Of a stretch of 43,744 bases of DNA, positions 40,582-43,744 are shown in pieces. Numbering within the stretch: position 1 is the first letter of the stretch; each line of letters starts with the position of its first letter. The notes beneath the pieces were generated by a model. That model did not search any database. It saw nothing but the letters and a program-made list of their open reading frames with translations, and was not told the DNA's origin. Source of the DNA: a bacterium (GTDB lineage: Bacteria; Planctomycetota; SZUA-567); the NCBI GenBank assembly GCA_003245715.1, contig QKCJ01000022.1, positions 1 through 43,744 on the forward strand. Reading direction: 5' to 3'. A program made the position numbers and the translations under genes.

Positions 40582-41124
40582 ATGAGAGAATATAATCAGG
40601 ATGAGCAGCAGCAGAATAACGCGATAGATGCCTACGAGTGCTTTCTAAAGCCGGGGTATATCATGGTTAATAGCGAAGATTCTGTAGTGCGGACAGTGCT
40701 TGGCAACTCCGTTTCAGTTACTATCTTTGACCGCGAACATCGTTTTGGCGGAATGAATCATTTTATATTTCCAATCACCAAAAACCGGGCTGAATCGACC
40801 CCGCAATTTGGCAACGTCTCAGTTACCGCCCTCTGCCGCATGATGTTTGACCTTGGCGGCAACAGCCGCACCCTTGAAGCGCAGATAATGGGCGGAGCTG
40901 AAAATGGCGATATTAATGACCGTAAACTCGGCCGCAAGAATGTTGAGATCGCCAGAAAGATGCTCAAGCGTTTTAACATTCCAGTGGTGAGCGAGGATGT
41001 TGGCGGCACGCGTGGGCGTAAAATAATCTACCACACTGGTACAAATGAAACCATTATCTATAAGGTCAACAAGATCCGTGAGAGCGACTGGTTTGAGATA
41101 GGTCAGGACCTGCGCTTTGCCTAA
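40582..41124 (+). CDS. CheD-like protein with Ser in place of the catalytic Cys
   Basis: A 180-aa protein of the CheD fold, a family of chemoreceptor glutamine deamidases. Starting from MREYNQ, the family core begins at FLKPGYIMV. The active segment reads RTVLGNSVSV, with S43 where CheD has cysteine in L-G-S-C-V, while the histidine H60 in FGGMNHF is kept. The spacing (17 residues) equals that between C27 and H44 of Thermotoga CheD, so S43 is the true equivalent. The protein may have lost deamidase activity or use serine. The start is uncertain: ATG 40582 has GAGGG 10 nt upstream, and ATG 40549 would add 11 residues but has no site. A TATAAT lies at 40545-40550. Confidence 0.8.
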   Translation: MREYNQDEQQQNNAIDAYECFLKPGYIMVNSEDSVVRTVLGNSVSVTIFDREHRFGGMNHFIFPITKNRAESTPQFGNVSVTALCRMMFDLGGNSRTLEAQIMGGAENGDINDRKLGRKNVEIARKMLKRFNIPVVSEDVGGTRGRKIIYHTGTNETIIYKVNKIRESDWFEIGQDLRFA

Positions 41125-41227
41125 GGACGTTTCAGGCACCAGACAGATATTTTGCGGCTACCGCGGTAATTTCCGATCAATGCAATCCGGCAATTCAAAA
41201 AATTTCAGCAGTAACAGAAACCGTCAA

Positions 41228-41914
41228 TCAGGCTTCTGTCCCGACAACTTCATCTTTTTTTGCCGTAGTAATAAAGGCGATCAATAGAACATAAAAACAT
41301 AACGCAAGGTTAAAGAGCGGAATCTGCAACGGGCTGGGCATTGAGTAAACGATCGCTGTCGCCGGAACCCAGACCATCCACGTGCTTAAAAGCATGGTAG
41401 GAAAGACCTGAGTGAAAAATTCGCGGTTGAGCTTGCTCCTTGTTGTACGCACACAGAAATCATGTTCTTTCCAGATATTAAAGACCGCAATACAGATAAC
41501 CGCGTAAATGACATTAAAAACAAACTGGTCAAAAGCGACCTTTTTGATAATTGTGAGCGCGTCTGTTCCTTCACCAAACATCAACGCCTGTACGCGGTAA
41601 AAAATATCAACTTCAATTCCTTTCCACATCCAGAAGAAGAAATAAAAACAGCCAACGGCAATGCCAAGTCCCGGTTTTACCTGACGGGTGAAAAGCAAAA
41701 ACAGAAACGGAATTATGCCGCCAAAAAATGCGGTAGAAATAGCAGAAAACCACAAGCCGCAGCCGGTCTTGAACTCACCGATACCCGTGCAGAAACTTGA
41801 GACCTCAGGAATGTAATAATACCCAAGAACCAGCGAAAGCGCGAAAACCTGTATCACTATACCCGGTATCAGGTTCTGCTTAACCGCACACTTTATCCGC
41901 TCTACAACTGTCAT
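41228..41914 (-). CDS. Mpv17/PMP22-like polytopic membrane protein
   Basis: A 228-aa membrane protein with five or six helices. The order resembles the Mpv17/PMP22 family best known from eukaryotic organelles: an FYRVQALMFG start, KKVAFDQFVFNVIYAV corresponding to the conserved D-Q motif, and LLSTWMVWVPATAIVYSM corresponding to W-x-V-W-P. Some bacterial homologues exist. Function is unknown, membrane channel or transport is suspected in the family. ATG at 41914 has GGAGG 6 nt upstream. It is encoded alone, divergent from the mobile region. The match is from motif memory, so moderate. Confidence 0.6.
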   Translation of the reverse strand: MTVVERIKCAVKQNLIPGIVIQVFALSLVLGYYYIPEVSSFCTGIGEFKTGCGLWFSAISTAFFGGIIPFLFLLFTRQVKPGLGIAVGCFYFFFWMWKGIEVDIFYRVQALMFGEGTDALTIIKKVAFDQFVFNVIYAVICIAVFNIWKEHDFCVRTTRSKLNREFFTQVFPTMLLSTWMVWVPATAIVYSMPSPLQIPLFNLALCFYVLLIAFITTAKKDEVVGTEA

Positions 41915-42073
41915 TTTATCCCTCCAGAAAATGCTGCCCGGCGCAAAAACTCTCAGGAACAGCGCTAAACTTATACTTTAAAATTACACATGAAACAGCA
42001 CAAAATGTTTTAAACGCCGCAACCTGTTGACATTCAGAACTATTTATGTTTGATAGTAATATAGATTATTGTA

Positions 42074-42102
42074 TTGAAAACATAAATATGTAACTATATA
42101 AT
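42074..42102 (+). promoter_or_regulatory. Promoter of the recombinase gene
   Basis: TTGAAA (42074-42079), 17-nt spacer, TATAAT (42097-42102). The -10 overlaps the left arm of the dyad described next. Confidence 0.6.
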
Positions 42103-42150
42103 TGACCTAATGAATTATACGTATTCCGTATAATTCATTAGGTCAATTAT
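42098..42150. repeat. Long perfect inverted repeat at the recombinase start
   Basis: Arms of 24 bp (42098-42121 and 42127-42150) around a 5-bp centre TATTC, all pairs matching. The dyad runs from the -10 box into the first two bases of the recombinase ATG and includes its AGGT binding site (42141-42144 region). It can act as operator, recombination site or RNA hairpin. Confidence 0.9.
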
Positions 42151-42484
42151 GAATGTCGCTATATACGCCCGTGTCAGCTCTGACAACGAACGTGACATTA
42201 ATGATAAATCAATCCCGCAGCAAGTCAAGGAGTGTCAGGCATTAGCAAAGGCTAAAAATTATGAGGTCGTGGATGTTATTAAGGAGCCAAATAGGTCTGG
42301 GAGAGCTTGGCCTACTGGGGAAAAACTCATCGAGGATGATTTTCTCACTGCTGGATATCTCAAAAATAAATCTGAAAAATACACCACCCGTGACGGGCTG
42401 GCTAAAGTATTTGAGTTAATGAGGACTGGTCAAATTGAGGGTATTCTCATTAGAGAAATCACCCGTGTTTATCGTCCGGTCACT
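42149..42484 (+). pseudogene. Serine recombinase, N-terminal part, cut by IS insertion
   Basis: The first 112 codons of a serine recombinase: MNVAIYARVSSD with the catalytic serine in the RVSSD motif, QVKECQALAKAKNYEV and LIREITRVYRP. This is the resolvase catalytic domain of the large-serine-recombinase type, normally followed by a DNA-binding part. The frame stops at 42487 because the IS element brings its terminal TGA; the remainder of the gene is beyond the right-hand edge if it survives. ATG at 42149 lies at the edge of a 24-bp-arm dyad. Codon use is more AT-rich than neighbouring housekeeping genes, consistent with mobile origin. Confidence 0.85.
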
Positions 42485-42516
42485 TGACATGACCCCCTAG
42501 ATGTGATCCACCTTAA
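42485..42516. repeat. Left terminal inverted repeat of the IS
   Basis: TGACATGACCCCCTAGATGT and following bases; similar to the right end with a few mismatches and one gap. The first TGA stops the recombinase frame. Confidence 0.75.
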
Positions 42517-42555
42517 TATGGATAATTTGAGTGGATTTTACAGAAAGGAAACGTC

Positions 42556-42804
42556 ATGAAAGGCAGAAAAACATCGGTCGACCAGATCATCCGCACATTG
42601 CGGGAAATTGAAGTCCTTCAGGGTCAGGGCATCACGCCTGTACAGACCTACTACAAGTGGCGCAAAGAGTATGGCAACCTGAACCTCGACAAAGCAAAAA
42701 AACTCAAAGCTCTTGAAACCGAGAATGCACGTCTGAAGAAACTGGTCGCAGATTTGTCATTGGACAATTCAATACTAAAGGAAGCGGCAGAGGGAAACTT
42801 CTGA
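42556..42804 (+). CDS. IS3-family OrfA with a shortened HTH
   Basis: An 82-aa DNA-binding protein of the transposase pair. AAAGGA precedes the ATG at 42556. The C-terminal part YYKWRKEYGNLNLDKAKKLK, then ENARLKKLVADLSLDN, matches family OrfA. The N-terminal HTH is shorter: REIEVLQGQG is followed directly by ITPVQTYYKW, where relatives I recall carry about 11 more residues (K-T-V-x-E-V-C-x-x-x-G). The loss is in frame and removes the core of the HTH, so this copy may bind its ends poorly. The comparison is from memory. Confidence 0.85.
   Translation: MKGRKTSVDQIIRTLREIEVLQGQGITPVQTYYKWRKEYGNLNLDKAKKLKALETENARLKKLVADLSLDNSILKEAAEGNF
42792..42798 (+). other. Candidate -1 frameshift site of the transposase
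   Basis: G-GGA-AAC in OrfA frame, six bases before its stop. Slipping back one base continues as L-L-R-P-A-K-R-R-R into OrfB. It is the X-XXY-YYZ pattern of programmed frameshifting. Confidence 0.4.
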
Positions 42805-42827
42805 GACCGGCGAAGCGGCGCAGAGTC

Positions 42828-43718
42828 GTGCATCATGTTCAAGATAAACTTGAAGTGTCGCAGCGTCGGGCTTGTAAAGTCCTTGGCCAATCACGGTCAA
42901 CACAAAGACGCAAACCAATCGTCTATAGTGATGAGAAACCGCTTACTCAGCGGATCGTTCAATTCGCTTCCATGTATGGACGCTATGGCTATAGAAGAAT
43001 CACTGCCTTACTGACGCATGAAGGCTGGCGGGTGAATCATAAACGGGTTGAACGCATCTGGCGGCAGCTCGGTTTGAAAGTGCCGAAGAAGCAGCCAAAA
43101 CGTGGTCGCTTGTGGCTGAATGATGGATCTACCCGTCGACTGCGGCCGGAATACAAGGATCACGTCTGGAGTTATGATTTCATTTTTGACCGAACCAGCG
43201 ATGGTAGGCAAATTAAAATCCTGAGCATCATTGATGAGTATACACGTGAATGCCTGATGCTGAAGGTCTGCCGGAGGATTCGTTCAAAAGAAGTGGTTGA
43301 TACATTGAACGAGCTGTTTCTCATGGGCAGAATCCCGAAGCATATCCGTAGCGACAACGGCTCTGAATTCATTGCCGAGGGGGTCAGGAAATGGTTGTCT
43401 CTTCTTGAAATCAAACCATTGTATATTGAGCCGGGCAGTCCGTGGGAGAATGGTTTTGTGGAGAGTTTTCACGGCAAGTTCCGGGACGAATGTTTGAAGC
43501 TGGAGGTGTTTGATACGTTCTGGGAAGCAAAGGTTTTGGTTGAGGGTTGGAGGGTTATTTATAACACGATCCGTCCGCACAGTGCGCTGGGTTATTTGCC
43601 TCCGGCCCCGGAAACGAAAGAGTGGATTGGTAGTATTGGGAACATTTATTCTGGCAAGTCTTCCGTGGCTACGCCACTGCAGCCTTGCCAGAATAGGAAA
43701 GAGATTGTATATTCTTGA
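42828..43718 (+). CDS. IS3-family OrfB transposase (DDE, rve domain)
   Basis: A 296-aa catalytic subunit, probably made as an OrfA-OrfB fusion by frameshifting since its frame opens upstream of the GTG at 42828 (LRPAKRRRVV). An HTH_21 region (MYGRYGYRRITALL, WRVNHKRVERIWRQLGLK) precedes the integrase core. DDE residues are in VWSYDFIFD (first D), IRSDNGSEF (second D) and GSPWENGFVESFHGKFRDE (E). The C-terminal YNTIRPHSALGYLPP is intact, and the stop lies in the right terminal repeat. No frameshift is seen, so catalytic activity should be preserved. Confidence 0.92.
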   Translation: MHHVQDKLEVSQRRACKVLGQSRSTQRRKPIVYSDEKPLTQRIVQFASMYGRYGYRRITALLTHEGWRVNHKRVERIWRQLGLKVPKKQPKRGRLWLNDGSTRRLRPEYKDHVWSYDFIFDRTSDGRQIKILSIIDEYTRECLMLKVCRRIRSKEVVDTLNELFLMGRIPKHIRSDNGSEFIAEGVRKWLSLLEIKPLYIEPGSPWENGFVESFHGKFRDECLKLEVFDTFWEAKVLVEGWRVIYNTIRPHSALGYLPPAPETKEWIGSIGNIYSGKSSVATPLQPCQNRKEIVYS

Positions 43719-43744
43719 GTGGTATCACTACTGGGGGCAGGTCA
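43714..43744. repeat. Right terminal inverted repeat of the IS
   Basis: Ends in CAGGTCA at the last base of the window; its inward reading TGACCTGCCCCCAGTAGTGA matches the left end. It includes the OrfB stop. Confidence 0.75.

Larger units (their letters stand above)
42485..43744 (+). mobile_element. IS3-family insertion sequence, about 1260 bp, complete
   Basis: Left end TGACATGACCCCC at 42485 and right end, read inward on the minus strand, TGACCTGCCCCCA at 43744. Between them are OrfA (42556-42804) and OrfB (42828-43718), in the usual -1 frame relation. Size and gene pair fit the IS3 family. The element ends with the last base of the window, so the target duplication cannot be seen. It disrupts the recombinase gene. 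Confidence 0.9.

Noticed and set aside
42696..42702. Run of seven A in OrfA as a frameshift site
   Set aside because: A -1 slip there meets a TGA at 42714-42716 in the OrfB frame, so it cannot make the fusion.
1..43744. CRISPR arrays, prophage genes and rRNA
   Set aside because: No regularly spaced direct repeats, no phage structural genes and no rRNA sequence were seen.

Overview
The window is one continuous bacterial chromosome stretch of moderate GC with AT-rich intergenic gaps. It has about 35 intact protein genes, one proline tRNA, and mobile-DNA remains at the right end. No gene names the organism. The mix of a DUF4954-type beta-helix protein, a squalene-cyclase-like barrel protein with a TonB-like N-terminus, a ThuA-like protein, SelA/SelB, lipoprotein signals and a flagellar FliA/FlgM system suggests a motile Gram-negative anaerobe of the PVC group, perhaps Lentisphaerota. 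That placement is inference and not secure.

Layout. 1-1.9 kb: the start of a LacI-family repressor faces a D-2-hydroxyacid dehydrogenase and a ThuA-like gene, a small carbohydrate-type unit. 1.9-6.6 kb: DUF4954 protein, then PgpH-like HD phosphohydrolase and YbeY. 6.9-11.9 kb: squalene-cyclase-like membrane protein, a PilZ-PilZ / SpoIIE-type phosphatase operon, a candidate structured RNA and an XRE regulator. 11.9-18.3 kb (minus strand): purL, plsY, gpsA, an M50 protease and an unknown membrane protein. 18.5-24.8 kb (minus): spoIIM, selA, selB with start/stop overlaps, then an 80-aa membrane protein and a NapH-like iron-sulfur membrane protein. 24.9-29.3 kb: RDD protein, glutaredoxin-like protein, small lipoprotein, acpS, a SpoIID lipoprotein and a methyltransferase. 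29.5-37 kb: a Ycf46-like AAA protein behind a near-consensus sigma-28 promoter, tRNA-Pro(CGG), a GIY-YIG protein, CheW, ObgE, a second methyltransferase-like protein, and an M42 peptidase / 59-aa protein / HDOD operon. 37-41.9 kb: response regulator, N-carbamoylputrescine amidase, fliA, flgM, rhaD, a cheD-like gene and an Mpv17-like membrane protein. 42-43.7 kb: a serine recombinase behind a 24-bp-arm dyad, cut off by an IS3-family element that ends exactly at the window edge.

Several genes belong to motility and signalling (fliA, flgM, cheW, cheD-like, HDOD, response regulator, PilZ, SpoIIE phosphatase). The sigma-28 promoter in front of the AAA protein ties that uncharacterised ATPase to the same regulon. 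The least explained items are the AAA protein with its sigma-28 promoter, the CheD-like protein with Ser in place of the catalytic Cys, the candidate three-way-junction RNA near 10.9 kb, the 59-aa coupled gene at 35.3-35.5 kb, and the recombinase dyad.
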